The notes beneath the pieces are model-generated. The model worked only from the letters and a program-made list of their open reading frames with translations, was not told where the DNA came from and did no database searches. This document shows, piece after piece, positions 1 to 11,697 of a stretch of 64,000 bases of DNA (the stretch's first letter is position 1; the number at the start of each line of letters is the position of its first letter). The position numbers were made by a program, and so were the translations under genes. The stretch lies in NCBI GenBank assembly GCA_029747015.1, contig JAKOGI010000107.1:970606-1034605 (forward strand), given 5' to 3'. The stretch comes from Carnegiea gigantea. Lineage: Eukaryota > Streptophyta > Magnoliopsida > Caryophyllales > Cactaceae.

Positions 1-911
1 TATCTACTTCTTGGCTTCTCTACGGGAGAGAAAAGCTGCGGTTTTTAAACACAAGGTCCAACGGTCAAAAACCAAAGACTCAGCTAAGTATGGAAAATGA
101 TTTGCAAACAAAATATATTCTCCAACGGCTAATGATGAATTTATCCCAAAATATAAGGGATTTTGTTATCTTAAAAGATAACCCTTATCTTCCCATAGCC
201 GTGAAGAGGTTTAAAGAGATTTTCAGCTTTTACCAAATCCGAAAATATAGTCATAGGAATCTTTTGATTTGGCAAATCTCCCAAACCTATTTTCGCAAAT
301 CTCCATAATATTTTCAAGAACTATCCTCTCCAGAAAAATAGCAATTTTGAAATTCAAAGAAAGTATTCTGGAGATCTTGGCCAACCAAAATGAATTTTCA
401 AAAATAATCGGGTATGGCCACTGCAGTTCAGAAACACCCTAGGCACCCTGTTTGCAGGGTTGTTCGCAACTGGTGTTCTGAAGTACTTTAGCGCAAATAC
501 CGATTCAAGAGGTGTTTAAAATGATGTTTTCAATATTGGCATATTAACAAGAGTCTAATTAAATAAAACCTATATACCCAAGACTTCTTGTTTTGAACCA
601 GTCATCTTATCCGAGATTTGTAGAGCTGCTGTGAACACCAAGGCCACCTTGTTTGCTGGGGTTGTTCTATGCATTACTAGAGTTCAGGAACACGCTTTAC
701 AATCAACTATCGAGATGGTGTTCTTGACTTAATATGGAATCACCAAGTAAAACCTGTCTAGAAGACTTGTTCTCACATGTAGCAAACCAGTTAATACAAT
801 AAAGATCACAAACACCAGTTAGGCCTGTTTGGAGATCGTGTTCGGAGCAACATTACTTGGACAAATTTTTACACTTGGATTTGTTATCATCAAAACTAAA
901 TATAATCAACA
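1..911 (-). repeat. 3' LTR of the Copia element (partial)
   Basis: It aligns without a gap to 9307-10217, with about 12 substitutions in 911 bases counted by eye (about 98.7% identity). It ends in TCAACA, the inverse of the TGTTGA start of the right LTR. The first about 664 bases of this LTR lie outside the window. Confidence 0.95.
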
Positions 912-925
912 AATTCCCCCTTTTT
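912..925 (-). other. Polypurine tract of the Copia element
   Basis: Read on the minus strand this is a run of A and G (AAAAAGGGGGAATT) directly against the 3' LTR. That is the expected site for priming plus-strand DNA synthesis. Confidence 0.8.
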
Positions 926-1006
926 GATGATGACAAACCAAGTGACCATATTGACAAAATTTAAACGCGCTTAACAACGTTTAATGCTGATAGGGATCTG
1001 CTGATA

Positions 1007-1062
1007 GGGATCCTCTAGGTGCTAGGTCATATCTGGGATCCTCTAGGTGCTAGGTCATATCT
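1007..1062. repeat. Direct tandem duplication, 28 bp x 2
   Basis: Two perfect adjacent copies of a 28-base unit beginning gggatcctctagg occupy 1007-1034 and 1035-1062, in the noncoding 3' region of the Copia element. A shorter repeat (tgctgatagggatc) lies just before it. Confidence 0.9.
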
Positions 1063-1240
1063 GTCCATATGGTCTTATTCCCCCTTTTGGCATCATTAAA
1101 AAGCATAAGCAACAGGAGTAATGCAAGAAAAGCAATATAGAGCATAAGGTGCAAGTAGCATTAATAAAGGGATATTGCATTAAAAACATTACAATGCCAA
1201 AAAACTGAGATGAGAGGAAACAAGAGAACAGCCTAGAGAA

Positions 1241-3107
1241 TCATGGAACAGGGGGTGGTTTCGTTTGCAGAGGAGGGATGCTAGGGGCAAGAGTGGAGAG
1301 AAGTGCAAGCAAATCTTCATGACGTTTGGCCGAGAGAGCTCGTTCCTCAGCAAGAGTAGCCTTGATAGCTGAGAGCTCATCCTTGAGGCGAGCATTGTCC
1401 TCAAGAACAGCCTCAACCTTGACGGAAGGTTGCCCAGAAACAGGTGGTCGAGGTGGTCGACGACCCTGTTTGGAGACTGACCCTTCGCCAACCTCATAGC
1501 CACACCCTAGCAGAGTGTCAATCCCAATCTCATCAATGATTTGGGCCGCCACTCTTCGTGTGAGCACTATCCCAAAGTGCTCAAGCACCCTTGTCAACAG
1601 AAACCCATAGCCAAGATCATGTGCCCGGGTGGTGTTCGCAATTCGCTCTATGTGGCGAATCATGATTGCAGGGAGGTTTACTGGTTCCTCCCGATCCAGT
1701 AGGTCCACCAGACATTGATCGAAGGCATCTGCTGAGTTTCGCCCTTGACCTCGCGGTATTATGTTCTTGATGTGAACATAAACAGTAGTTGGTGCAGGGA
1801 GGTCATTTCACCCTTCTTAACCGAGAGGGGTGTTCTCAGGCCCTGTTTTTGACTAAGGCGTTTGGACACCTCTAAGAGCTTGGCTGTTTCCAGCGCAGTT
1901 TTGTCTTCCCTCACATACACAGCAAATCCACGAGAATGGATGCCCAGAATGTCACCAAGGGTGGCTGCATCAAAGAAGAAATGGCACTCATTGACAGCAC
2001 TTGTCACCACCCCATTTGTGACAGAGCAGTTGGCATAGAACTCAGCCAACTCAGGCACAGAACACCCTTGCTGGGTGTTTGCAAACAACTCAAGCCAGCC
2101 TTGGGCTCGAAGCTTGTTCAAGAACACCCCCAGACCCTGTTCCTCGAAAAAGCTTACATTCACTACCTTCCCCCTGACGACATTGCGCTTCAGCAACTGC
2201 GCATGTTTGTCAGACATAGGAGAGGGAGTGAACTGCTTTGGGCGTTTAAGGACAGGAACAGAGGTGGTAGTTTCTGGTAGGGGGCTGTTCTGGGCTTTCG
2301 CTTGAGGGGTGTTTTGGCAGGAGAGAGCTTCACAGCAGGTTTATTGGTTGGTTTTGGAGGAGATTGTTCTTCAGAGGACTCGAAAAACACCGGTGTCCCC
2401 TGTTTGAAGGTGGTGTTCTCAGAGTCAGAACTCGAGAACCCTTCAGAAGAAGAAGAAATCTCCTCGATGATAGGAGCAGAGGGTTTGGAGGGACGATGAG
2501 AGGATTGAAACGCTAGCCTTGCAGATTTTCGAGAGGGCTTAGAGGATTGAGGAGAAGAGGGAGTTTGAGAGGGTTGAGACCTTGGTTGTGGCCTTGTTCT
2601 TGGCGTTCTGCTACGCCTAGCCACGATTTTCACCCTCTTCCTTTTCTCTCCAGTTTGAAAGTCTGGAGTGGAGATTTCAGCCTCAGGGAGAGAATTCTTC
2701 TCTAGACTCTCCTCTGACGACTCATTCGACTTCCCTTGGAAGTCGACAAGCAGATCCTTCACAAACACACCTTCGACAGAGGTAGCCCCTGTTTCTGTCG
2801 CGGTGTCAGAGAACAACCCAGAAGAACAGGGCTCAAAATTAAACCCTTCAGGGGTTTCCAAGAATTGTTCTTGAGACCCCGACTTTGTTCCCTCTGACTC
2901 AACTAAAATGGGACAAGCAATTGCCCCTACGAGGAACACCAATTCCCTTCCACATTCAAAGGGAATATCATCCATCCCCATTCCCACTGATTTTAGGGAC
3001 AAGCGATTCAGGAACTTGAAAGGCTTGTAAAGAATTGGGCGAGGGGGAGCAGGGATTGAGGCTGCAAGAACGAGGGCTTTTGATTGAGAAGAGTTGTTGG
3101 AAGCCAT
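1241..3107 (-). pseudogene. Third Copia gene (env-like position), broken into three frames
   Basis: This gene lies downstream of pol on the same strand, where Sireviruses carry an extra ORF often called env-like. The best start is the ATG at 3107 (MASNNSSQSK); the longer open frame upstream only reads through a GA microsatellite. The first part (3107 to about 2220) is rich in Ser, Pro, Lys and Arg, with basic and acidic low-complexity stretches. The second (2217-1759) and third (1708-1241) parts hold the conserved-looking core, with segments such as MIRHIERIANTTRAHDLGYG that resemble the 'putative plant transposon protein' domain. The three parts are in three different frames, so at least two indels (near 2220-2290 and 1760-1800) break the gene. 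No signal peptide or membrane helix is evident, so a true envelope role is doubtful. Confidence 0.72.
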
Positions 3108-3201
3108 TGTTGCTAGAAGAGAGAGATTAGGGTTTAAGGTATTTGCAGGATGTTCGGTTTTTGCTTGAGGGCGAGATGAACGATAGTACTGAGAGCAGGG
3201 C

Positions 3202-3205
<4 letters not shown>

Positions 3206-3233
<28 letters not shown>
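3206..3233. repeat. (AG)14 microsatellite
   Basis: An uninterrupted AG run just upstream of the start of the third Copia gene. It makes spurious RERERE/LSLSLS reading frames on both strands. Confidence 0.97.
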
Positions 3234-3236
<3 letters not shown>

Positions 3237-3572
3237 CCGAATCTTTGAGAAGATTTCTTGATTTGCAACGGGTAGGAGCATTAACATCTTGTGCCTTGGG
3301 AAGGAAAGAAAATACACCGAGAACCAAGGGGCGTATCTGTTCTCTGTATTATGCCTGTTCTTTGCCGTCTGATCTGATTCGACTGAATGGCATTAAGACG
3401 GCTCCAGTACATCCCCTTATGCTGTACTAAGTAGATAAGAGACAAAAAAAATGCACGCAATTCGGGTGTATGCAATCACATCCGTTATTAATAAAATTTG
3501 CAAACAGGGGGAGAGAACAGGGTGTAAAGGTTGATCTTACCAAACCCAGTTCATGTTCTGGAAACAGGTATC

Positions 3573-6500
3573 TCAGGGTGTTCTCACCAACCCTAGTTCC
3601 AGTCTATTTCTTTCAAAATGATCTCTAGCGAGTGCCTTAGTGAATATATCAGCAATTTGATTTTCCGTTGAGCAAAAATTCATAGAGATTAAACCCTTTT
3701 CAACATTATCTCTCAAGAAATGATGTCGAATGTCAATATGCTTTGTTCTTTTATGTTGACATGGATTTTTGGCAATGTTAATTGCACTTGTGTTATCACA
3801 AAAAATAGGAATGCATCCAATGTCAACACAAAAGTCCTTAAGCTGTTGCCTTATCCACAACAGTTGAGCACAACATGAAGTTGCTGCAACATATTCAGCT
3901 TCTGCTGTGGACATGGCAACTGAATGTTGCTTCTTGGTAGCCCAAGATACCAAACAAGGTCCAAGAAAGTGAGCCATACCTGAGGTACTCTTTCTATCAA
4001 CTAGGAATCCAGCATAGTCAGCGTCAGCATATCCAACAAGATCAAAATTGCAACCTTTAGGATACCATAAAGCTAAATTGGGTGTATGTTTCAAATACCT
4101 TAGTATCCGTTTAACAGCCTTAAGATGAGTTTCCTTAGGGTTAGACTGAAAACGGTCACATAAACCAACACTAAAAATAATATCAGGTCTATTAGCGGTT
4201 AGGTATAAGAATGACCCAATCATACCCCTATAGAGTTTCTCCTCAACTGAGGGACTCCCATCATCCATAACCAACTTGGTTGAAGGAGAAATAGGAGTGT
4301 CTATGGGTTTGGCTGACTCCATCCCAAAACGCTTAAGTAACTCCTTGATATACTTTTGCTGATGGATCATGGTGCCGTTTGGAGTTTGCTTGATTTGTAA
4401 GCCTAAGAAAAAATTAAGCTCACCCATCATGCTCATCTCAAACTCACTCCTCATCATATTTGAAAATTCATTGCATAAATCATGATGAGTTGCACCAAAT
4501 ATAATGTCATCAACATATATTTGGACAATAAAAAAATGTTCCCCCTTAGATTTTAGAAACAAGGTATTGTCTACCTTGCCTCTTCTAAAATCATTTTCAA
4601 GTAAAAAACTTGACAACCGTTCATACCAAGCTCTTGGAGCTTGTTTTAAACCATAAAGTGCCTTGTCAAGTTTAAAAACATGATTTGAAAAATCACCATT
4701 TTTAAAACCAGGGGGTTGTTTGACATACACCTCTTCTTTAAGGTATCCGTTTAGGAATGCACTTTTAACATCCATTTGATATAGCTTGATTTCCATATGA
4801 GCTGCAAAGGCTATTAAGATTCGAATAGCCTCAATTCTAGCAACTGGTGCAAAGGTTTCTTCATAATCGATCCCTTCTTCTTGATTGTATCCTTGTACAA
4901 CCAGCCGTGCCTTGTTCCTAGTGACTGTTCCTGACTCATCCAGTTTGTTTCGGAACACCCACTTGGTTCCAATGATTGTTCTCTCTGCAGGTTTAGGTAC
5001 AAGGTGCCATACTTTGTTTCTCTCAAATTGATGAAGCTCTTCTTGCATAACCGTGATCCAATCTGAATCTGCAAGAGCTTCATTCACACTTTTTGGCTCA
5101 ATGTTAGAAAGAAAAGCATAGAAAGCACAAAAATTCTTTAGTTTAGATCTAGTTTGCACTCCAGTATTAATATCTGACAAGATTTGATCAAGAGGGTGCG
5201 AACTATGGTGCTTCCATGGTCGTGGAGTAAGAGGATCCACAGACCCATGCTCTACTCTAGTCGTAACATAATGCTTACGATCATCTCCCGAGCCTGTTTC
5301 TGCACATGTTTGTAAGTCTATTCCTGAAGAACACGGTTCCGAACAGGGTTCAGGGGTGTTTTCCCCTGTTTGGTGTTCACCTTGCCTGCTGTTCTGAGGA
5401 ACACCTTCAGGAGTTGTTTTCTCCATGGTGTTCTTACCTCGTTTATCTTGGAGCAACACTTCTTTTCGAACAAGACCTAATTCAAGTTCATCTTCCTGTG
5501 CATCATTCTCACTCAACACGTTAGATTCATTAAAAAGCACATGCACACTTTCCTCAACACACAAGGTTCTTTTGTTAAAGACTTTGTATGCCTTGCTGTG
5601 AGAAGAATAGCCAAGGAATATTGCCTCATCACTCCTAGGGTCAAACTTTCCTAAGGCATCCTTCCCATTATTATGCACAAAACACCTACAACCAAATGTC
5701 CTTAGGTGCGTAATATTGGGTTTTCTGCCCTTGAAAAGTTCATAAGGAGTTTTGCTCAAAATGGGTCTGATCATGCATCTATTTATAATGTAACATGAGG
5801 TGTTCAATGCTTCTGCCCAGAAATACCTAGGAAGACCACTAGCTATAAGCATTGTTCTGGTCATGTCTTCCAGGGTTCGATTTTTGCACTCAACCACCCC
5901 ATTTTGTTGGGGTGTTCTTGGGGCTGAGAAGTTATGATCAACACCATGTTCATTACAATAGTTAATAAAACTTGCATTTTCAAACTCAGTTCCATGATCA
6001 GATCTCAAGCTAATTAAAGAGTGTCCTACTCTCTTTTCAACCTTTTTGAGAAAGGCAATAAAATTCTCAAAGGTTTCATCTTTGGATGCCAAAAACAAGG
6101 TCCAAGTAAATCGAGAGTAATCATCCACTACAACAAGCACATACTTTTTCCCACCTCTACTGGTTACCCTCATGGGACCACACAAATCAATGTGTAATAA
6201 TTCTAGAGGTCGAGTAGTGCTTACACATTTTTTCGATTTAAAAGAAGATCTGACTTGTTTGCCTTTTGCACAAGCTTCACATACCTTGTCATCATTAAAT
6301 TTGATGGAAGGTAGTCCAATAACTAGGTCTTTTGAAACAAGTTTGTTTAACAAGGATAAGCTTGCATGACCTAGTCTCTTGTGCCATAGCATTATATCAT
6401 CATTTAATGCATTTAAACAAGTCAGATTATTTTGGGGAAGAGTGGAAATACAAACTTTATAAACATTTTGACATCGCTTCCCCCTCAACACAACATCTCC

Positions 6501-6848
6501 TGTGTCGTCATTCACAACCAAGCAACGTGTTTTTGAAAACAGTACTAGGTTGTTCTTGTCACACAGTTGGGACACACTTAGCAAATTGTGCTTTAACCCA
6601 TCAACTAAGTGCACATTATCAATTGAGTGGGAGAGAGTTTTACCAATATTACCTATACCGACAATTGTCCCAGACTTGCCGTTTCCAAATGCTACACTCC
6701 CACCATTCAGAGCTGTAAGTGAGAGAAAGTTTGATCTTTCACCAGTCATGTGCCGTGAACACCCACTATTAACAAACCATAACTGCCTGTTTCCAAGGGT
6801 GTTAGGGGGGTTGTTCGTAAGGTTGTTCTCTCTCACTTCAGCCTGCAA
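3573..6848 (-). CDS. Copia pol polyprotein: protease, integrase, RT, RNase H
   Basis: An open frame of 1091 codons. Residues 22-36 are the retropepsin active-site region, but the expected DSG reads NSG (Asn27), so the protease is probably dead. A GAG-pre-integrase domain is near 150-200 (LWHKRLGH plus a Cys pair). The integrase core has Asp221, Asp284 and Glu320, a correct DD35E spacing. RT spans about 610-860 with an intact YVDD at 778-781. RNase H is near 950-1070, with the ADADYAG motif and a terminal KHIDIRHHF segment. The first Met is not the true N terminus: the same frame continues upstream past a single TGA (6852-6854) into the second gag zinc knuckle. The frame is otherwise uninterrupted, in keeping with a recent insertion. 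Confidence 0.95.
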   Translation of the reverse strand: MQAEVRENNLTNNPPNTLGNRQLWFVNSGCSRHMTGERSNFLSLTALNGGSVAFGNGKSGTIVGIGNIGKTLSHSIDNVHLVDGLKHNLLSVSQLCDKNNLVLFSKTRCLVVNDDTGDVVLRGKRCQNVYKVCISTLPQNNLTCLNALNDDIMLWHKRLGHASLSLLNKLVSKDLVIGLPSIKFNDDKVCEACAKGKQVRSSFKSKKCVSTTRPLELLHIDLCGPMRVTSRGGKKYVLVVVDDYSRFTWTLFLASKDETFENFIAFLKKVEKRVGHSLISLRSDHGTEFENASFINYCNEHGVDHNFSAPRTPQQNGVVECKNRTLEDMTRTMLIASGLPRYFWAEALNTSCYIINRCMIRPILSKTPYELFKGRKPNITHLRTFGCRCFVHNNGKDALGKFDPRSDEAIFLGYSSHSKAYKVFNKRTLCVEESVHVLFNESNVLSENDAQEDELELGLVRKEVLLQDKRGKNTMEKTTPEGVPQNSRQGEHQTGENTPEPCSEPCSSGIDLQTCAETGSGDDRKHYVTTRVEHGSVDPLTPRPWKHHSSHPLDQILSDINTGVQTRSKLKNFCAFYAFLSNIEPKSVNEALADSDWITVMQEELHQFERNKVWHLVPKPAERTIIGTKWVFRNKLDESGTVTRNKARLVVQGYNQEEGIDYEETFAPVARIEAIRILIAFAAHMEIKLYQMDVKSAFLNGYLKEEVYVKQPPGFKNGDFSNHVFKLDKALYGLKQAPRAWYERLSSFLLENDFRRGKVDNTLFLKSKGEHFFIVQIYVDDIIFGATHHDLCNEFSNMMRSEFEMSMMGELNFFLGLQIKQTPNGTMIHQQKYIKELLKRFGMESAKPIDTPISPSTKLVMDDGSPSVEEKLYRGMIGSFLYLTANRPDIIFSVGLCDRFQSNPKETHLKAVKRILRYLKHTPNLALWYPKGCNFDLVGYADADYAGFLVDRKSTSGMAHFLGPCLVSWATKKQHSVAMSTAEAEYVAATSCCAQLLWIRQQLKDFCVDIGCIPIFCDNTSAINIAKNPCQHKRTKHIDIRHHFLRDNVEKGLISMNFCSTENQIADIFTKALARDHFERNRLELGLVRTP

Positions 6849-6854
6849 AACAAA

Positions 6855-7738
6855 TCACGGGTTAGTTTTGGGAACCCAGATCCACTTGGGTCCCATTCTT
6901 TTAGACATGTAAAGCTCATCTTTTCTAATCCAGATTTGTTTCACATACCTTTCATTCTTTTCATTGGCATGTTTTCTTAAAGGGCAAGTGTATCTATAAT
7001 GACCCGTTTTGCCACAATGAAAGCAAACAATGTTTTCAGGTAATCCCACATACTTTCTGTGAATTGGATAGACTGTTCGTTTAGGCTTATACCCAAGTCC
7101 CTTTTTGTTTCGACTGTGGTGAGTGTTTAACCAATCAAGGGCTTGTGAGGACTCGTTTCAGCGCTTGGTTGTGGTAAGCTTGTTTTCCAGTTTTTCTATA
7201 TCAGCATGCAAACCTTTGTTCTCCCTGAGCAAGGACTCAACCATTCCTTCTACCTCAAAGAGTTTTTCCTCCATTCGAGAATAATCTCCTTCTTTTATAA
7301 AGAGGTTTTCTTTGAGCAAGTTAATATTCTCATGTAAACCGAGGTTTTCATTTTTAAGAATTTCGTTTTCAAGTTCTAGGTCACGAACTTCTTTTTTAGA
7401 TCAGCACAAGTGTCTATCAAATTATATAGAAGTTCTTCTAAAGTAGCTTTGTTAAGACCATGTACCTTGCTCTTGAGATCTGAGAGGCTGATTGTTGATT
7501 CATCATCTGAATCTGAATCACTTTGTGCTATAAGTGCTACGACCCCTTCTTCAGCTTCAGATTCTCCTTCATCCTCAGAGGAATCTCCCCAAGCAGCCAG
7601 CATAGCTTTCGAGAATCGCTTGCCCAGATTGTTTACAGGGTGTTTTCGAACCTGTTTTCGAGGGTGTTCGGGCGTCTGATCTTCTCGAAGCAGAGGGCAA
7701 TTTTTGACTAAGTGATCTGGTTTGCCGCACTTGAAACA
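6855..7738 (-). pseudogene. Gag C-terminal part with two zinc knuckles, frameshifted
   Basis: This continues gag after a frame break near 7740. The first CX2CX4HX4C knuckle (CFKCGKPDHLVKNC) lies at 7697-7738, in the frame of the acidic Ser/Asp-rich stretch at 7376-7603. A Lys/Glu/Leu-rich region that looks like coiled coil follows between about 7376 and 7170, with further frame breaks. The second knuckle (CFHCGKTGHYRYTC) is at about 6980-7025, in the frame 6855-7049, which is also the pol frame. Two nucleic-acid-binding knuckles separated by a long spacer are unusual compared with the single knuckle of most Copia gags. No frame joins all parts without repair. Confidence 0.8.
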
Positions 7739-8586
7739 CCCTGTGAGCTGTTCTTTGGAGGTGTTTCTGGACTTGCTGAAGTCTTTTCTTTTGTTGTTTT
7801 CTTGACCTTTTTGAAGAATTTCTTGAATTTTCTGGACATTAGGGCCATTTCTTCATCTTCAAGGTCAGAGTCAGTGTCCTCATGTGCTTTCAAGGCAAGC
7901 CCACGATCCTTCTTTTGCTCCTCTCTTTGCTGTGAGTTCTTTCGGAGTTCATAGGTCTGGAGATTACCAATCAACTCGTCGAGGGTGATCTGGTTCATGT
8001 CTTTAGCCTCTTGGATGGCTGTTACTTTGGCCTCCCACGTGCGAGGTAAAATTCTGAGGATTTTCCTCACCAACTCTTCAGTGGTGAAAGATCTTCCCAG
8101 GGATTTTAACTCGTTCGTGATGTGGGTGAACCGTGTATACATGTCCATCACAGTTTCATGATCACCCATATCAAACAACTCATATTGTCGCATAAGTAGC
8201 TCAATTCTAGATTGTTTAACTTGACTCGTACCTTCATGAGCAACTTGCAGAGCATTCCAGATAGCTTGGGCTGATTCACACTCAGAGATGCGAGTGTATT
8301 CATCGGGTCCTAGGCCAAAATATAGAAGCTTTTTGGTCTTGGCATTTTTCTCCATTTTCTTGTAGTCCTCAGCATCAAACTCTATGGATTCCTTGGGAAC
8401 CTTCTTACCATCTTCAAGCACCTTGGTGGGAACAAGGGGCCCGTTCTTGATGAGCATCCATAATTCATAATCTTCTGCCTGAATATAGTTCTCCATCCTA
8501 TTCTTCCACCAACTATAATGTTGGCCGTTGAAATAGGGTGGACGAGTAATGGATTGCCCTTCAAGAATTCCTTGTGGGGTACTCAT
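7708..8586 (-). CDS. Copia gag N-terminal and capsid part
   Basis: A 292-codon open frame starting at the ATG at 8586, only 40 bases inside the primer-binding site. It has a typical Copia gag: the early PPYFNGQHYSWWKNRMENYI motif, then the UBN2-type capsid region (AQAIWNALQVAHEGTSQVK, RIELLMRQYELF), then a charged C terminus rich in Lys and Asp/Glu. The frame ends in a stop exactly where a zinc knuckle would be read one frame over, so gag carries a frameshift at about 7740. Gag forms the virus-like particle that packages the element's RNA. The frame is otherwise clean. Confidence 0.93.
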   Translation of the reverse strand: MSTPQGILEGQSITRPPYFNGQHYSWWKNRMENYIQAEDYELWMLIKNGPLVPTKVLEDGKKVPKESIEFDAEDYKKMEKNAKTKKLLYFGLGPDEYTRISECESAQAIWNALQVAHEGTSQVKQSRIELLMRQYELFDMGDHETVMDMYTRFTHITNELKSLGRSFTTEELVRKILRILPRTWEAKVTAIQEAKDMNQITLDELIGNLQTYELRKNSQQREEQKKDRGLALKAHEDTDSDLEDEEMALMSRKFKKFFKKVKKTTKEKTSASPETPPKNSSQGVSSAANQIT

Positions 8587-8625
8587 CTTCAGAATCTCTC
8601 AAGGTGTTAACCTTTTGTAAGAGAA

Positions 8626-8640
8626 CCTGCTCTGATACCA
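8626..8640 (-). promoter_or_regulatory. Primer-binding site, initiator tRNA-Met
   Basis: On the minus strand this reads TGGTATCAGAGCAGG, the usual plant retroelement match to the 3' end of initiator tRNA-Met. It lies two bases from the 5' LTR and fixes the element orientation. Confidence 0.93.
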
Positions 8641-8642
8641 CT

Positions 8643-10217
8643 TGTTGAGTTCGTGAGTATATAACCACAAGAGGGGGGTGAATTGTGGTGTCTGATTTTC
8701 GCATTGTAAATAACAAACACCCTCACAGAGGTTGTTCTCAAATGACAAACACCCTGATAGCTTGTTTGCACGGGGTGTTCTCAAATATTGCAGATGCGAA
8801 AATCACCAAGATAAATGCGGAAAATAAAGCACACATAATTTTTACGTGGAAAACACCTCTAGCCCAACTGAGGTGTGAAAAACCACGACCTACCTCGTGT
8901 AGGATTTAACCACTTTCACTAACGGGCTTCACACGTTACAAATGTAACACACCTTGTTACAACTTGCAACCACATAACCTTCTTCCCAAAGACAGGTTAC
9001 ACCACGTCCAACCTTCGCAAGATTAGACACGTCCAAGTCCACACGACTAGGACACACTCACTCACTTTTCTGATCAAGATCAGGGTTACAAACACCTTAC
9101 AGGGGGTGCTTCTCACTAAGCAGATGTAAGGTACAATGAAGATCCTATTATGCCAATGGTTTGAAAACTCAAATCAAACACAGCTTGTCACGGTTTTGCT
9201 TTTCAGAATGAAGCTCAAGAATTTTAATGTGAAAACCGAGTTTCCTGATTTTTTCCAGATTTTTCAGAAAGCTGTGTTGCTTCTCTTTTTCAGTCTGAGT
9301 TTTTTCTATCTGCTTCTTGGCTTCTCTACGGGAGAGAAAAGCTGCGGTTTTTAAACACAAGGTCCAACGGTCAAAAACCAAAGACTCAGCTAAGTATGGA
9401 AAATGATTTGCAAACAAAATATATTCTCCAACGGCTAATGATGAATTTATCCCAAAATATAAGGGATTTTGTTATCTTAAAAGATAACCCTTATCTTCCC
9501 ATAGCCGTGAAGAGGTTTAAAGAGATTTTCAGCTTTTACCAAATCCGAAAATATAGTCATAGGAATCTTTTGATTTGGCAAATCTTCCAAACCTATTTTC
9601 GCAAATCTCCATAATATTTTCAAGAACTATCATCTCCAGAAAAATAGTAATTTTGAAATTCAAAGAAAGTATTCTGGGGATCTTGGCCAACCAAAATGAA
9701 TTTTCAAAAATAATCGGGTATGGCCACTGCAGTTCAGAAACACCCTAGGCACCCTGTTTGCAGGGTTGTTCGCAACTGGTGTTCTGAAGTACTTTAGCGC
9801 AAATACCGATTCAAGAGGTGTTTAAAATGATGTTTTCAATATTGGCATATTAACAAGAGTCTAATTAAATAAAACCTATATACCCAAGACTTCTTATTTT
9901 GAACCAGTCATCTTGTCCGAGATTTGTAGAGTTGCTGTGAACACCCAGGCCACCTTGTTTGCTGGGGTTGTTCTTTGCATTGCTAGAGTTCAGGAACACG
10001 CTTTACAATCAACTGTCGAGATGGTGTTCTTGACTTAATATGGAATCACCAAGTAAAACCTGTCTAGAAGACTTGTTCTCACATGTAGCAAACCAGTTAA
10101 TACAATAAAGATCACAAACACCAGTTAGGCCTGTTTGGAGATCGTGTTCGGAGCAACATTACTTGGACAAATTTTTACACTTGGATTTGTTATCATCAAA
10201 ACTAAATATAATCAACA
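8643..10217 (-). repeat. 5' LTR of the Copia element (complete, 1575 bp)
   Basis: Begins TGTTGA and ends TCAACA. It should hold the promoter for the minus-strand transcript. The short ORFs inside it also occur in the other LTR and are not genes. Confidence 0.94.
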
Positions 10218-10330
10218 ACTACTCCTACCCACTCCTTCCCCCCCTTCCCACCCTCAACCATCCCACACTTGCAATTTTCCAACGAAAAAAACAGGGCAAA
10301 ATATGATGAGGTACACCCCTTGTTGCCACT

Positions 10331-10685
10331 CACGTTGAGCTGCCTAGCATTGACAAACGAATACCTATGTCAATTCTATATACAATTTAAGAGAGACCCC
10401 GTAATTTCTTGTCTAGTCATAACAATACAGGCACATTCCTGCATTACCCCATCAACCTAACTACACAGGGTAATGATTAATGAATATCTGCACATTTTCA
10501 AGGTGGCAACTCAGCAACAACAACAGCAACAGCAACACCAATGGCTTTTCTTCCCGAAAATAACTGGCAACAATCAACTCTATACCTTCCAAACTAACCC
10601 CGGTTGAGATAGGGTTGCAAGGAGTCCTCAGATAATCATTTACATTCTCATCATTCACGCCCGTCACATTGGGGTCGAGGCAAAC
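10331..10685 (-). pseudogene. Truncated duplicate of the DGAT3 3' end
   Basis: This piece matches the last codons and 3' untranslated region of the DGAT3 gene at 13448-13790. Readable protein segments are RTPCNPISTGVSLEGIELIV and YFREEK, against RTPSNPVLTGVSLEDVELIV and YLGEEK in the intact gene. The untranslated match continues downstream (the segment around caggcacattcct and the stretch before it). The C terminus is altered by a run of CAA/CAG triplets that reads as poly-Leu in one frame. The iron-sulphur cysteine region and everything upstream are missing. It lies about 115 bp from the Copia 5' LTR. It is a partial gene duplication left in the same orientation, probably not functional. Confidence 0.85.
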
Positions 10686-10690
10686 CACCC

Positions 10691-11690
10691 GTTTATGTAA
10701 CTGTGCGCACAGGAAAGGCCGGATAAATAATATGCATATGGTCCATGTAGATCATTTTCTTTTACCTTACATGGGATATGGCACACACCTAACAATATCA
10801 AGCACAAACAACCAACTAAAAATCTGGTGTCGTGTGGATCAAATACACATTATTGCAGAAAAATATTTTAAACAAATTTTCAAATATTTTGAACTTTTCT
10901 TATGCCCATAAAATGAAGGACAAAAGAAAGAATATATTGATGTGGCTCAGCGTCGTGGGACTACCAAAACCATATTTACAAATGAGTATGTGTGTGGGTA
11001 TTATAAGTTTGACTTTGACAAGTTTTTTGGAATATCTTGAGAAAAAATATTTGACAGGCTTATTAGGAATTTAGGATATAAATGGTATTCGATATAACTA
11101 CTTTACTCACTATTTAAAGGCACAAATGATACCAATTTAAGGAAAAAAACTAATTAATATTGCTGCTAACAGTGACTAGTGAGTGAGCAGGATTGCATTG
11201 TCGGTTAGGTTTGACATGTTCTCTTGAATACTGCATTGAAGATGCAATACTTGAGGAGCTCAAAGCACCAAGTACCATGTGATCCCTTCTCATTCTGCAA
11301 TCCGTAATTGGCGCGTAAGACAAGCATGAGAATATTAATGGACTTCTTCATTATCAGCACCCCTAGCAGCAAGCTGGAGCCTAGGGCTAGTATCACTTTC
11401 TTGCAAAACATGACACTACTAGTCTATTGCTATCACCCCTGTCAGCAGCAAGCTACAATTTGCTAAAAACAAATTAGTTACTTTTACGGCTGTTCATTTT
11501 CAATATTTTAGAAGAGCAGTTTGCAGATTAGAGTGGATTGGAGCGGATCTGAGCAAGCTTGGGTAGATCCGGAACAGTTTCATTAGAGTTGGAACAAGTT
11601 GAAGCAGGTTAAAGCATGTAGGAGCAGACTGGAGTAAGTTGGAGTAGAATGAAACATGTGCAGGTTTAATATATTAAAACTAACAGACCA
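10691..11690. other. AT-rich intergenic stretch, no gene seen
   Basis: Only short unsupported frames occur here. The last about 200 bases are low-complexity sequence built from short GGAGTAG/GGATTGGAGC-like words, similar in style to the 16385-16700 element. Confidence 0.6.
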
Positions 11691-11697
11691 TTATTGG

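Larger units (their letters stand above)
1..10217 (-). mobile_element. Copia LTR retrotransposon, Sirevirus-like, near complete
   Basis: Minus-strand element. Its 5' LTR is the right-hand copy (8643-10217) and its 3' LTR is the left-hand copy, cut by the window edge (1-911). A primer-binding site complementary to initiator tRNA-Met lies beside the 5' LTR and a purine tract lies beside the 3' LTR. The domain order is gag, protease, integrase, RT, RNase H, which is Copia order, followed by a third coding region downstream of pol. The 1575-bp LTR, the 7731-bp interior and the extra 3' gene fit the Sirevirus (SIRE/Maximus) lineage; the lineage call is inference. Full length would be about 10.9 kb. 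The bases after the right LTR (actac) are the candidate target duplication, but the left flank lies outside the window. Confidence 0.93.

Noticed and set aside
3143..3430. Open frames with RERERE or LSLSLS runs on both strands
   Set aside because: They only read through the AG microsatellite and lack any family resemblance.
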